Below the pieces are notes generated by a model. It had not been told where the DNA came from and ran no database searches. It was given only the letters and a program-made list of their open reading frames with translations. From contig OU612066.1 of assembly GCA_914767715.1 (NCBI GenBank), forward strand, positions 22,418,283 through 22,482,282: 64,000 nt of DNA. The letters are read 5' to 3'. The translations under genes were made by a program, and so were the position numbers. The stretch is from Membranipora membranacea. Lineage: Eukaryota; Bryozoa; Gymnolaemata; Cheilostomatida; Membraniporidae. Positions 23,788-35,929 of the stretch are shown piece after piece; position 1 is the stretch's first letter, and every line of letters starts with the position of its first letter.

Positions 23788-26400
23788 GTTCACGTAGATA
23801 ACACTCGATTTCTATAGAATTTTACAGAGGATCACAGAATCACAGCTAGTTCAGTCGGTTGCTTATTTCTGATTGTTACGCTCAACATTCAGTCATCATT
23901 GTGCTAAGAGTTGTGTCATGGCGTGCCTCCTTCAATTGTCGGAATATTTTTCTATCGAAATATTTGTTTCTGATCATAAGTTGTCTTCTCGCATTATTAG
24001 AATGGTGATAATTAAATCTGCAGAAAAATTTCAATTCATGCTGAAATTATAGCAGTTTATTGTGATGATGTTTACATCCCTTTTCTAAATTCTTACAATT
24101 TTACACACGCTCCCATATGGGGTTTTCACATGAACATGATATATGTATCAATGACTGCCTGCTCCTTTCATATTATTCCGGCATCATGACTGGCAAGACC
24201 CGGGGAATAGCTCGTGCTAGCTCAAGGTTGATTCAAAATTCGGTCGCGCTGCTTAATAATTAGCCATAATTAGCCATAATTATTTTCTTACGTTTTGTGA
24301 GAAGACAATCCTTGTTTGTGCGGCATAAACAGATCTTAGCATTTATAGACCAGGGTGTCCCACCCTCCCGGGATAGACCAACCTTCAACATTAGCTCATG
24401 ATATCAGATAGTTTTGTTACCTTTCTCAAACCTTCACCACATATCAGTCTACTGCATGCCTGTCATTTTTATTTTCTGTTACATTTCACATTGCACTCAA
24501 ATCCCACAGTTAGTTTTGAGATCGAGGATGCTGGGCTGGTTCCTATATTCTAGTTTAATTTTGTTGGTATAACTTCATCATGAAGATTAAAGGGATCAAG
24601 ATGACGCTGTAAATACTCCAGGCAAGCTGTATGCTGAGACTAATTATTCTCACATAATATGTAAATGATATCAACAATATAAAATCTCAGTAAAAATACA
24701 TATAACAATATGTGATCCTCTGATCCTATCCTCAGTTGCAATCCCTTTTGACAAAGAAAACCATTGTTGTGTTCTCATTATAGAAACTCTGCTTTGTTTT
24801 TCAGAATTACCGGACTGTGGCTAGGGATATACTGTCAACATCATAATTGGAAGTACCTACCTACTGCGAAACATATACCCACTGGGGTATAATGAATGGT
24901 GAAGGGCCTGACTAAGCTAATCTACCGGTGGATATTCCTGATCTGATATGTGAAGTCTCTTATTGATGATGGGAATGATGAATGAGTCATCAAAATACTG
25001 CAGATATTCAGCAAAATGAAATATGTATGACCTCGTGGACCAACACAGATAGAGTTAGTTTTCTCTTTTATTTTGAGACACGGTAGGAATTAGAGTGTCA
25101 GCATTTAGGTTCTCTTTCATTACGCGGGTTGGATTTCTGATTGAGCATTAGGAGTCGATTGCATGTTACGATATTTGGAGAACAAGAAAGTTTTGTTTCA
25201 AGGATTTTGTTTTGAGGACCGGAACAAGTCGTAAAGCCTCAGTCAAAATTTCCAACCTTCGATATTTGAAATGATTTTTAATGTTTCAATTGTTATATTG
25301 TAACATTACCAGATAATATGACGTTTGAATGCAATGCATGATTGGAAGGAAGCGAAACTTTCCCTGGAACTTGATAAGTTACTGCGCTACGCAACAAGCC
25401 TCTGATTGAAGTGAGGAAAAGAGGCCTAACATTTAAATTGATAGGGCAGTTACACTGAATTAGATTCTTCTCTTAGAATGGAAATAGTATCATAGCGTTA
25501 TACGGTTAGGACACTAAACGCAGGGACCCATCTGACTGTTATCTGATTGGCTGTCCCTAGTAGCATAAATAATTAGCCTGAGAAATTGTCTTGTTTACAA
25601 AATTGCAAACAGTAACTATACCCCTACAGTGTCGATGATTAGGGCATTTCTAGATTGCTACTAGGGACTGGCTATTTTTGCAAGCCCTTTGTTTTGCAAA
25701 AGAAAGCTAATGACGCTATTCCAGATATGGAATTCAATGGGCAGTTAGTATTATCAGTGTGATTATCTCCATTGCTTGGAAATATCAACAGGATTCACTT
25801 TGGGAATTTAATTATTATCAGTTTAAAAGCAAGAGCATTGAAGAGGTATATTTATTATAATATGTGAATAAATCTGTGTCTTGTTTAAGATCACTATGGA
25901 GCTTCATGTTCAAATGCACAATCCCAAGTTCTTGACACGCCTGGAACAAGTAGATCAACTTCGGCAATGGGCATTTCCTTCATTGGAGCAAGCCTTGTGA
26001 GCTTAGGAACAGCAGGAATTATATCTATGTTGTTATTTTTGGCTCTGTTAGCAATGATTGGTTCAATCTTATGTCCATGACCATATCTAGTTTTAAATGT
26101 GAAGGTTATTGGGTCAACATCTTATTAGAATTATGATTGAGCTTATGTTAACAAGAGTTGTCTCCTTCTGTCTTGTAATAAGACTATCCTTGTTTAGGAA
26201 AATTTGAGCGGATATTTATAATGGTAACAAAGTTTATAAACTTGTTGGGAATAATGATTTCTCAGCCTTCTTAATAAGATATATTATCAAAATTAAATGA
26301 TAAAGTACTTAAAATAATTCAACTCTACTTGTACATATATTATCGTTATCTGAGCGAAGCATACCTTAGCTGATCTAGTTCAAATATCACTACCACTACA
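23788..26400. other. Spacer spanning the unit 1/unit 2 junction
   Basis: Contains the presumed promoter of the acidic gene (above 23788) and the head of unit 2, homologous to 8.13-9.1 kb and 42.9-44.3 kb. No coding exons seen. Confidence 0.45.
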
Positions 26401-27196
26401 ACTGTCATATCAGCAATTGATAACGCTTGCAGGTTAATATTAATCGACCGAATGCATAGAAACTGTATGTTAGAGACTTTAAATTGCAACATAGATAACC
26501 ACTCTTACAGTTTTGTTTCAGAGTATTAAGATAAGGCTTTCAACTTATTAAACAGCAGTCTGCAGCCACAGCTTGAACAAGGAAGTTAGTAACAAGCAGT
26601 GAAGATTTAGATATAACTACACTGAGAGAGTTTACAGGACATAACCTTCGAGAATATCAGGTCAGTAGTAGGTACATTAATAATGTGTTAGATACTCTGA
26701 CTCTCACTATTTCCTTGTGGTGTTGAAATCCTATAGTTGTCCTTTATCACCGCTTGCTATGACATTCTATTGTCAACCATCTAAGATCCCAATTATAGCG
26801 GGCTATGAGCTAGTAACCATCCTCTTTCTCCGGATGTTATACTTGAATACACAGGTCATGCTCCCAGCCCTCTTTCGTAATGGAATTCGTTCATTGTTTC
26901 GGGAGGGGCACGGAGAAAGAATGAACTAAAAATTCTTCTTATTTCTGCTACCTTTCCTTGGAATCAGTGGTCAGGGTCTTTCTGTGGTTACAGTCTATAA
27001 AAAACATGGTGGATTGATTCACAGGTGGGTATAGATGGCAATGTGCACCTCCACCTGAGCAAACAAGCCCTCCCACAGAAGGTAAGATGGGGCCTCCACT
27101 GATCTTATAGTTCTAGGTGCTGTTATAAGCAATATGAAGTTGATCTTGACTCATGCTTTATAGATCCACTGAGTGGCACAACGTCACATAAGAGAA

Positions 27197-30100
27197 ATGG
27201 CCGTCTCAGTAGCAGAAGAGGCACCACATTTGGTTACATGTGGTAATTGCCTTGAAGAAGAGGGTTATATCCATAACCCGATGTTTCTACCCTGTACTCA
27301 TGTCTGCTGTGAGACTTGTCTGAGGAGGCAACTCAAGAAGACTGATGTAATCGAATGTAGAGTTTGTCAGTGAGTATTGGATTCATTGTGCATATAATGT
27401 GACATCCTTCTCAAAGTCCGATAATTCAAGTTGTTGTGTAATTCCACACAAGTTAACAAGATCATTCTATTGCTCATGACAAGCACAATAATCAACAATT
27501 TCCCATCTCTTTCACATAACTACTGATGTCCAGAATGAATTGAGGGTAAATTTTGTGGGATGGATGGCAGTATCATGCAGATTGGTAGGCGGTGGGATAG
27601 TGAGGGCGGGTGGGTGGGATAGTGCGGGTGGATCGGTGGTATAGTGTAGGTTGGAATGATAGAGAGGTGGTGATAGATAGTTTGCAGGATAAGTGTCAGT
27701 GGGATGGTTGGTGAGATGGTACAAGCAGGATGTGTTGTGGGATGGTTCGAGTGGGGTTGGTGGTGGGATAGTACTGGCTTTATTGGTGGGAGAAGATGAT
27801 TCCACAAATATCCTATAGTTATTTCAATTTCAACATTAATCAACTCAGTAATCTATTTGGTATGGCCTAATGCGTCAGATATTTTGATTTGCAGAAACAA
27901 GTTCAAAGTGGTGATAGACAACCTTCCCTCAGCCTTAGAGAATGTTCATCCAGCTACATTCTGTGAGCCTTGTGAGAAAAGTGGAAAACTCAAGATGACA
28001 GCCAACACTTACTGTCTGACCTGTGAACATAAGTACTGTGCTGCTCATCAGAAGGTAAATACTAATCGATAAACTGTGGCTGTGTGTCTGTTAGGCAATT
28101 CTGAGAACTACTTTTGTAATTTGAACAGAATTATCAGCGAAAGCTATGGAGTATGGTATATATATACATATTTATATATAAATATTCATTGATATAAAAT
28201 AACTTTATGGTGATAGCTAAGTGTGAGGGCAGGAAGAGAACTTTACTCTATGTCTCCGATTCGATTTTGAATACTTGTGTCATTACAGCTTCACATTGAG
28301 CTAAACTGGCATCATGATACTCAGAATATAAAGGAGTACATGAGATCAACCTCAACAGTAGACCAGCAGAAGTTTTGCCAGACTCACAAAGATCAAGTCA
28401 TCGGTTTCGGTTGCTCAAAGTGTGCAAAGGTTTACTGTTTTCAGTGTGTGTCCTCTGTTGGCCTTTGCAAAAATGGTGAGTGACAATTCCAGTGACAGAG
28501 GTTGTATGAGTTCCATTTTATTGTAATTGCAGTCTCGATAACCAGATCAAAAATTTGTTCTCCCTCTGAAACTGAGGAGCCAACTCCTGACATCATAATT
28601 AACATTTCACCTATCCGGGCCTCCACAGGAGGTGGAGTCTCTCAATTAAAAAAACAAAATTATTCTCTGATAGTCTCTTGCTCAGTTAAAATAAAAAGCA
28701 AAATTATTCTCTATGTGTCCCTTGTTCAGTAAGTAAGACCTGCTAGTGATCTTGTTCCCGAGGTGTTCACACTCTGGACAATACCCTTGACCGCATGTTC
28801 CTACTACTTCAAAATACACTGCTGCAATTTTATAAAGTTATGATCATCGCACTGAAATTTACTCATAATGTTAAATATTCCATCAATCTTATCAAGTACC
28901 ATCGATTATTAGATTAGACCAGCTTGTTGGTACCATATACCAAATCTGATAGATTTGAGTTTTCTTATTACCCTCTAGGTTCTAACCACAAGCTCATGTC
29001 TCTAAAAGAGCTCTCAGCTGAGGTGAAGAGATTACTGGAGCCTAAGAAGAAGGAATGTGAAGAGTTGTTTGATAAATGGTCAGCTGTGATGGAGGAGGCA
29101 GCGGTCACTCTGTCTAACTGGGATACAGAAACTAAGGAAGGAGTCAAACTTATTGATGAAATAGAGGAGAACCAGGTATTGTGATCATGCAGAAAAATCT
29201 CATACATAAACTGATGGCGCTTATTTTTTCACCAAGCTGTTATACCGAATTATTCAGGATGTTCAAAAGTTTAAACACCACATCAAAACATTTATAATCT
29301 GAGTGAGCGTGAAAAATTATTTTGTCTGCCTCATTTGTATTTTTTCAGGACTTAATAACACTGTAGAACCATTCCGTGGTCAAATTGTGCTGTTAGCAGC
29401 CTTTACATGTCTACTTAATCTCTTTCTTTTATAGATAAAAGCTATCAGAGAGAAATATGGAAAATTGAAGGAGGAGTATATCACAAACAGAAGCAGCACT
29501 AAAGATAAGCTGACAGAATATATAGAGAAGGATGCTGGACTAAAACTCACTGAGTTTCATGAACAGATTAAAATTTTACGGTCTGATCTATCTAAACAAC
29601 ACTGTGTAAGTAAATTCAATTTCAATATGATGGAAAAATCGATAATGAAGCCAAACAATTAGGCCCCATGACTCTCCTTCTACACCAGCAAGCTGCATAG
29701 ATACTGTAATTGTTACTGAAATAAGGCATTGGTTCTTTATTTGTAAAACATGGAAAGAAAGAAAATTCATTTACAGTCATTAGTAACTAGAACCGCCCTT
29801 CCTGTACTAAAAAATTGTAGTTGTCCCATCATTGATATTAAGGAGGCAACTACAAATTTTCTCACATATGCAAAGTAACCTAAAATTTAAGCACAATATT
29901 GTCATACGCAGTGAACGATTCAATTAAGGTGTATAACCTGACAGTAGATATCAGATAACCTTAAAATGCTCACCTTAACACATTCGTCAATGATTTTAAC
30001 CGATTGTGATATTTGAATACCAGACTTCGAGTATTTGAGTTATTGAGTGTGAGTGTGGTTACTACAATCATTTACATATTGCTTCCCTTTCCTATCATAC

Positions 30101-31611
30101 AGGTTGACCTGCTGCAAACACAGAAAGATTTGGAAGCCAAACTAGATGATATGGCTAATGATGATGGATTCCAAGCTCTTGTGGTGGGAAACCAGCAACT
30201 GATCCAGACCAATGGTATGCCTCTAATTTTCCTAGTGTGAGCCTCGCCATACAATGTGCAAGCGCTACAAAGCAACAGTTTCATGAAAATGTTCTGTAAG
30301 ATTATATTTTTAGTGGAAATGTAGGGCCCTACTAGCTGTAAAACAAACCTGTCAGTAATGTGTAATTGAATAATCCTAAAAACGGTAAAAATGCTTCTTG
30401 CCTATAGACAGATCATCATAATTAATCACAGGGTTAGATGATATAGTTCTAATGATTGCTGGATTTGTTGTAATTCTGGTGCATCAACACAACATGTAAT
30501 ATAAGTGGTCAGTCATTCACTGTGTTTCAGATTCTGACACCACAGAGATAAACGCTGCTCTGGTACCAACAGACGACTTTGTGATCGGTGATGACCTCAT
30601 GAGAAGTAGAAAACCTCCGACCTCGATACGGCTGGTGAAGCAGCTGGCAGCAGATGACTATTGCCTCACATCATGTAGTTACAAAGGTGTGACCTATGTA
30701 GGTCTCTACAGCCGCTCAATCAACAAAATAGATGAAGCTGGTAACAAGACAACAGACTTCATCAAACTACCCAGTATCATCCTCACCATAAGAGCTCATC
30801 AGGATCGACTCTACATTCTCATGTATGGACAACCTTACAAGATCTTTGTCTATGATTTGAATGGTCAACAGATCACCTCCTGGGATCACTCAGACAGCAA
30901 TGGCAATTTTGATGGGAACAAACTTTGTGTTGTAAGAAACCAGATTTTTGTTGCTGATGCCACCAATAAGAGAATCACTAACTATAATCTCAACGGGAAA
31001 GTGATGAGACAGATTCCATGTCCTACAATCCCGACCTACACCCACATATCCATGTATTCAGCAGGAGAAGACTCTGTCATCATCACCACATGCTCACCTG
31101 CTCAGGTCTTCAAATTCAACATGAGAACAGAGACTGTACTCTGGACTACAAGCCTCACAGCAGGACCACTCTCTGTAGCCAGCAGTAATGATGTAGTACT
31201 GGTCAGTGGAGATGGATACAACGGCAGTAAGAGAGGTGTATGGATAGAAGTTCTAAATACAGCGACTGGTGAGAACTTAACTCGTTAAATTATATTATAT
31301 ACATGTAGGTCTTCCATACAACAATAGAGTTCTACAAAGTCCCGGTTAGGGATTAGGGGATCAGTATCCTCATCGAAGCAACCAAACCACCAGTTAAATG
31401 TACGGATTTTGTTACCTTGTTTTGTGCGGTCTAATGTATGCGTATACTTTCTTATCCTCTATTGCAAATTTCAGGTGAACACATAACGGAATTTTATGAT
31501 CAAGAAGGAGTACAGACTCGAGTGTTTGATTTATGGACAGAGAATAACAGACTGCTGGTGCCCAGCTATTATCAAAGCTCTGTGCTGTGTTATGAACTTC
31601 TCTATGATTAA
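27197..31611 (+). CDS. TRIM-like RING E3 ubiquitin ligase, copy B
   Basis: Eight exons: 27197-27369, 27895-28054, 28289-28475, 28979-29175, 29435-29605, 30103-30214, 30531-31268, 31475-31611, giving 624 residues. Exon borders and phases are identical to copy A. All RING and B-box ligands are kept (RING ...LPC-T-HVCC...). Differences from copy A concentrate in the propeller (exon 7), for example YSRS for DFGS and SDSNGNFDG for SASNDNNYG. Exon 3 is one codon shorter and exon 6 one codon longer than in A. The ATG at 27197 is used; the frame extends upstream only to a GTG. An AATAAA lies at 31704-31709. The gene appears functional. Confidence 0.92.
27560..27790. repeat. Degenerate GGGAT/GGTGG minisatellite in intron 1 of copy B
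   Basis: Repeated GTGGGATAGT- and GGTGGGAT-like words fill this intron segment. Copies A and C have only a short version at the equivalent place (about 11700-11790, 45950-46030). The repeat creates long spurious proline-rich frames on the - strand. Confidence 0.6.
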
Positions 31612-31669
31612 AGTTTAGCTTTCAGTAACTTTATATAGGCGGTGAACTTCTATATAAATTATGATTCAC

Positions 31670-32195
31670 ACAAGACCGTTGCCCACTTGACGACTACATT
31701 TCTAATAAACTAAATTTAGTTTTAGATATTTTGAGGTCAACCTATCACCATAAAGCTCACCACCATCAAGGCCGATAAACTTTATACTTCATAGAGGTCA
31801 AACCAATTTAAATCATTAACTGTTACTGTTACGTTACGTTAATGTCTGTATGTATTAATTAACAAGTGAGAACATGAAAACAGCTGCAACCAATTAACTA
31901 ACCTTCATTGCTGAAGCTTCTGATACTCAACTATACTTGGAGAATGGATGTTTGTAATAGTAGAAACTTGCCCTGCTATTAATTGTTAATTATTTAATTG
32001 GAGAGTGATGTTTGTCATAAAAAATTGCCCAAAACCGTTGCCCACTTGATGATTACATTTCTAATAAACAAAATTTAGTTTTAGATATTTTGAGGTCAAC
32101 CTTATCACCATAAGGCTCACCACCATCATGGCCGATAAACTTTATACTTTATAGAGTTCAAACCAAATTAAATCATTAACCATTACAACAAACTA
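31670..32195. repeat. Local duplication of the TRIM copy B 3' flank
   Basis: About 31670-31830 is repeated at about 32030-32190 (CGTTGCCCACTTGA... through AAATCATTAAC). The sequence between them resembles 33990-34120. Units 1 and 3 have a single copy. Confidence 0.6.
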
Positions 32196-32794
32196 TTGGC
32201 AGTTGATTGCATTGTTTACAAAAGTGTTATGCTAACATTTCTCCGCCTATTTATTACATTCCTTTTACAGTAATTTCCAAAACTTCCAGCCTAAAATTTG
32301 TTTTAAAAGATTTATGTATTTACGCCTGTAATCAACAAGACCCAAATACTGACCTTAGTGGTTAGTCTGAGCAGGGAGAGGGGAATTCAATTTTTACTGG
32401 ACTGAGCCCCTATTGATAGCTTCTAACCTATTTAATTTCCACCATAAGTAAGCTGTTTACTCCATGATTTATTTCCATTTCACACAAAAAATACAGATTT
32501 AAACTGATTTTATTTCAACTGCATGAGCAAGTATTTCCGGCGCCACAGTACTGTCCCCGAAAGTCCCCATGTTCTGATAGGATGGTACTGCAATTGTAAC
32601 TAGCAGTAGGCAAAAGACTGAGATACATCGAAGTCATCAAGCCCGTTTGAATCCAGCTTGAATATACTATATATATGTTAAGGCTTTCCGGCGAGTCAAC
32701 ATAAACGCAAGCACTACAGTCAGGATGGAGATCATCATTACAGTTAAAATAAGCAGTACTGTATTTTTAGTAAAACACGCATTATAATAACAAC

Positions 32795-33052
32795 ATGGCA
32801 CCTTTGGGAACAGGACGTTTTCCAGAGCACCATGCTGATAGATACAATAAAATATTCTATGCATTGATACCCGAACGGTGTCGACAAGAAAGGCAGCGGG
32901 TTGAAAACAGATTGACCAGCTTCCTTACTATTGTTTCTCCAAAATGGACAAATCTATGTATACAACCTTTGCTCTATACTGTAAGTATCAATTGGATGGC
33001 TGATGATTCTGATATTTCCCAAGTACAACATGTTAATACAAGAAATATTTGA
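32795..33052 (+). pseudogene. Frame-shifted copy of the 16542 open frame
   Basis: Same ATG-led frame as in unit 1, but a 10-bp insertion near the end (after QVQH) changes the C-terminus and gives an early stop. See the unit 1 entry for doubts that it codes. Confidence 0.25.
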
Positions 33053-33219
33053 GATCATGGATAAACTCGCTCCGCAGACAGTTTCAATGCTTTAAACATG
33101 GTTAATAACTCGTGCTCAGGATCCTTAGTGTCATGAGCTAGTTTTAGGTTATGAAGTACATGATGTGAATGCTGATGTCAGCATTGTAAGTATAGCAAGA
33201 CCCACAGGCAGCGAGAATT

Positions 33220-33281
33220 GTTGACAGACATCAGACAATAGATTTTAACCGTTGACAGACATCAGACAATAGATTTTAACC
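33220..33281. repeat. Two tandem copies of a 31-bp sequence
   Basis: The 31-bp unit starting GTTGACAGACATCAGACAAT is repeated exactly once. Confidence 0.8.
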
Positions 33282-34195
33282 GTATTCATTGCAAATATGA
33301 ATATGTGTCTGGTAAAAGGACCCTTACACACAACTACTACCCCTCCTCTGGTTCTAGCTGGGCTTTGTATATATTTGGGATTGTTCCTTCGGTTGCATTT
33401 TGTTCTCGACGGAAAACTATTGTAGTAAATTTGTGACGCCCATATCAGCAGATCATGCTGCCATGCTTTGTCATCAGATACATCATTCTTAGTCTGAGTT
33501 TAGAAACAGTGTTTGACTTCTTCTTGAAGTATCTTCATGAGAAGGATTATTCTGTGTTTTTTTCTCCTTTGATGCGATGCCAGTAGGCCTAACTCTGAGC
33601 CGGCGTCAGTCAGATTAGCGCTTTGTGGTGGCTGATACGTAAACCTGATCGATCTGTGTTGGATCTTCTCGGGTGACCCAACGTCTTTGTTGAAGGTGGA
33701 GTCAGTCAATCATTGGCCGGTCAGAAAACTCCACTGAGAGGTGGTTCTGACTAAAAAATCTACTGTCCGCCCAGATGGTCTCCGGAAAGCGATTGATAAA
33801 AGCCTTCACTGTTAATATTTGCTTGTTGAGCAATTGAGAGCTGTCTCCTTATTGATTAATTTGAGACAACTCTAAACATGAAATCTATGATCGGCCATTT
33901 TGGAACTTATGCAGACAACATGCCATATGATTCCATCTGCCAAGCTACTTTCTTTTAGAATTGTTTAATTCTTGAAACAAATGTCTGTATGAGTTGATTG
34001 ACCAGTGAGAACATGAAAACAGCTGCAACCAATTAACTAACCTTCATTGCTGAAGCTTCTGGTACTCAACTCTACTTGGGTCTTGGAGAGTGATGTTTGT
34101 CATAAAAAATTGCCGTGCTATTATTAATTATTATGGGAATTCTCTAGTCAATTTCAAATTGTATAATTTATACCTCGCTTAATTAGTAGTGTCCC

Positions 34196-34211
34196 GGGGG
34201 GGGGGGGGGGG
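34196..34211. repeat. G16 homopolymer at a homology breakpoint
   Basis: Sixteen consecutive G on the + strand. Homology to unit 1 (17.1-17.5 kb) stops a few bases before it. Confidence 0.9.
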
Positions 34212-34664
34212 TCTTTCAATTAAAAACAGCAATCCATCAACCTGTGAGTGCCCTTTTCGAGAATGAGACTCCTTGCAGGTCAGACTCACTCCCAGAGTGT
34301 TCAATGGAATTATGGTGTTCACTCTTTTTAGTTAAACCTGTCCTGCTTGTGTGGGTCCCTGTTCCTGATTGGATACGTGAGTTTGTGTGTGTTTCGACCA
34401 AAACATACTGTGTGAAAAGATGTTTTATAAAACAAATAATTATGTTTGCCGCTTGGTTTCACGCAAAGGCCCCCTGCAGTGAAAGAATGAGAGAAAGAAT
34501 GAGAGAATGGAAGGCAGACAGATGAAAATAGCATACCTGCACTTTACCTATATGTATCTTCTTATAAACAGTCATCTGAAGTCTTTACCATTGAAAATGT
34601 GTGAAAACCACTGATACTTGATACAATGACCAATTTTGCTAGGTCATCAGGATGTCACTGAGGC

Positions 34665-34995
34665 AGCGCAGTTTCTTCATCGGTAAAGTCAGCTTTTTCC
34701 CATTCACGAGCGTCACTGGTGTACCAATAATTTAAAATTTTCATTTACGACTTTATCACCAATTTTTATCATTTCCTGTCATGCTTGTGTGTTTACAAAA
34801 CGGGACATTTTCGTTGGCTCTACAAAACTTTGTTTACAAAATTGATCTGAATGATGGCTCAGGGAAAATGTAGGTGTGGCTTTTTTTATGCATCATTTGG
34901 TGATAAAGTCGTAAATGAAATTTTTAAATTATTGGTACACCAGTGACGCTCGTGAATGGGAAAAAGCTGACTTTACTGATGAAGAGGCTGTGCTG
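34665..34995. mobile_element. 331-bp fold-back element (non-autonomous DNA transposon)
   Basis: Arms 34665-34762 and 34897-34995 are nearly perfect inverted repeats of about 98 bp (outer ends CAGCGCAGTTTCTTCATC and CAGCACAGCCTCTTCATC when read inward), with about 134 bp between. There is no coding capacity. No clear target duplication, so the superfamily is open. Confidence 0.8.
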
Positions 34996-35929
34996 ACTCT
35001 GTGCTGACTTGAATACTTTTTCATCTTGGCCAAACTAGTAAGTTAGTATGGTTCTCGCATATTTTGTGTAGAATATTTCTATAACTGCTGTTTTATTGTT
35101 TACACGGAGAATTAAAATGCAACCATCAATTTTTAATATGTGGACCTTCTTTCACTCTTTTCATTCCCTCTTTCATTCTGGGCTGCAGAACATCTGCGGT
35201 TTCACAACAACTGTAAACTGACAAGTCATTACTTGAGCGGCTGTCGCCAGACTTTATGATTGAAATATGCTAGTTTTGTTCTCTTTTAGACTCTTGAGCT
35301 CAACTCAGTAAATATATGATTGACGCTTAATGTTTTAGAATAATGTCAATCTCATATTGAAGCCGAAATTCCGATGGTTGATATTATTTTATTGGGATAA
35401 AAATCTCTATTTTTTATCTTGAATTGATCACCTTTCAGTTATGTTATCATCTTGTGCGTTTGTGGTTACCTGGTGGTTTTTTCTTCCCTGAATATGCTAA
35501 GAAATTTAGAGTAAAATAAAGTGCATGGTGACCCTGACCCTGAGTTGACAATGATAGTTTGCAGGCTGTATAATATTGATTGAACTTTGACTCGTTAGGC
35601 CCAGTAAGGATGAAGCCTCATTCCTGACAAAGCAGAGGGTGAAAAGTATGACCCTCACCAATGACCTCTCTGTGACCTCTGCTTCTGCCACTATCCCTCA
35701 ACATGTGGGGATAAATCTCAAACTATCTGTTAAACTCTCCGCTAGTAACCTTGCAGCCATCTGTTAAAGAAAACTAACAGTAAGCAGAAGTACGGTTGTT
35801 CTCCCTACAGCTGTTAAATCTAAGGCTACATGATACACACTGGTCGCTTATACTACTAGAATGAGGATCTCTTTTTGCCAAATATTGTGTTGACAATGTT
35901 GTGCAACAACACTGGAATGTAGATCAAGC

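Larger units (their letters stand above)
8130..25080. repeat. Segmental duplication unit 1
   Basis: Unit 1 of a three-unit tandem segmental duplication. It carries the triplicated upstream repeat, TRIM-like gene A (+) and the intact acidic gene (-). The starts of the units align at about 8134, 25083 and 43645, sharing a GGTAGGA(A/G)T(C/T) word and following sequence. A segment present in units 2 and 3 (33.43-33.73 and 50.76-51.03 kb) is missing here near 17.05 kb. The interval about 17.52-19.66 kb is specific to this unit. Confidence 0.7.

Noticed and set aside
27173-27196. Eight-codon N-terminal extension of TRIM copy B (and the like in copy C at 45550)
   Set aside because: It would start with GTG. 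All three copies share the ATG eight codons later.
27512-27843. Long proline/threonine-rich frames on the - strand
   Set aside because: They are the complement of a minisatellite inside intron 1 of TRIM copy B, and copies A and C have no such frame.
32667-32864. Hydrophobic - strand frame (ILTV-rich, one membrane-like stretch)
   Set aside because: Its tail is conserved in unit 1, but the frame breaks in unit 3 and it overlaps another conserved frame on the + strand. No splice-linked partner was found.
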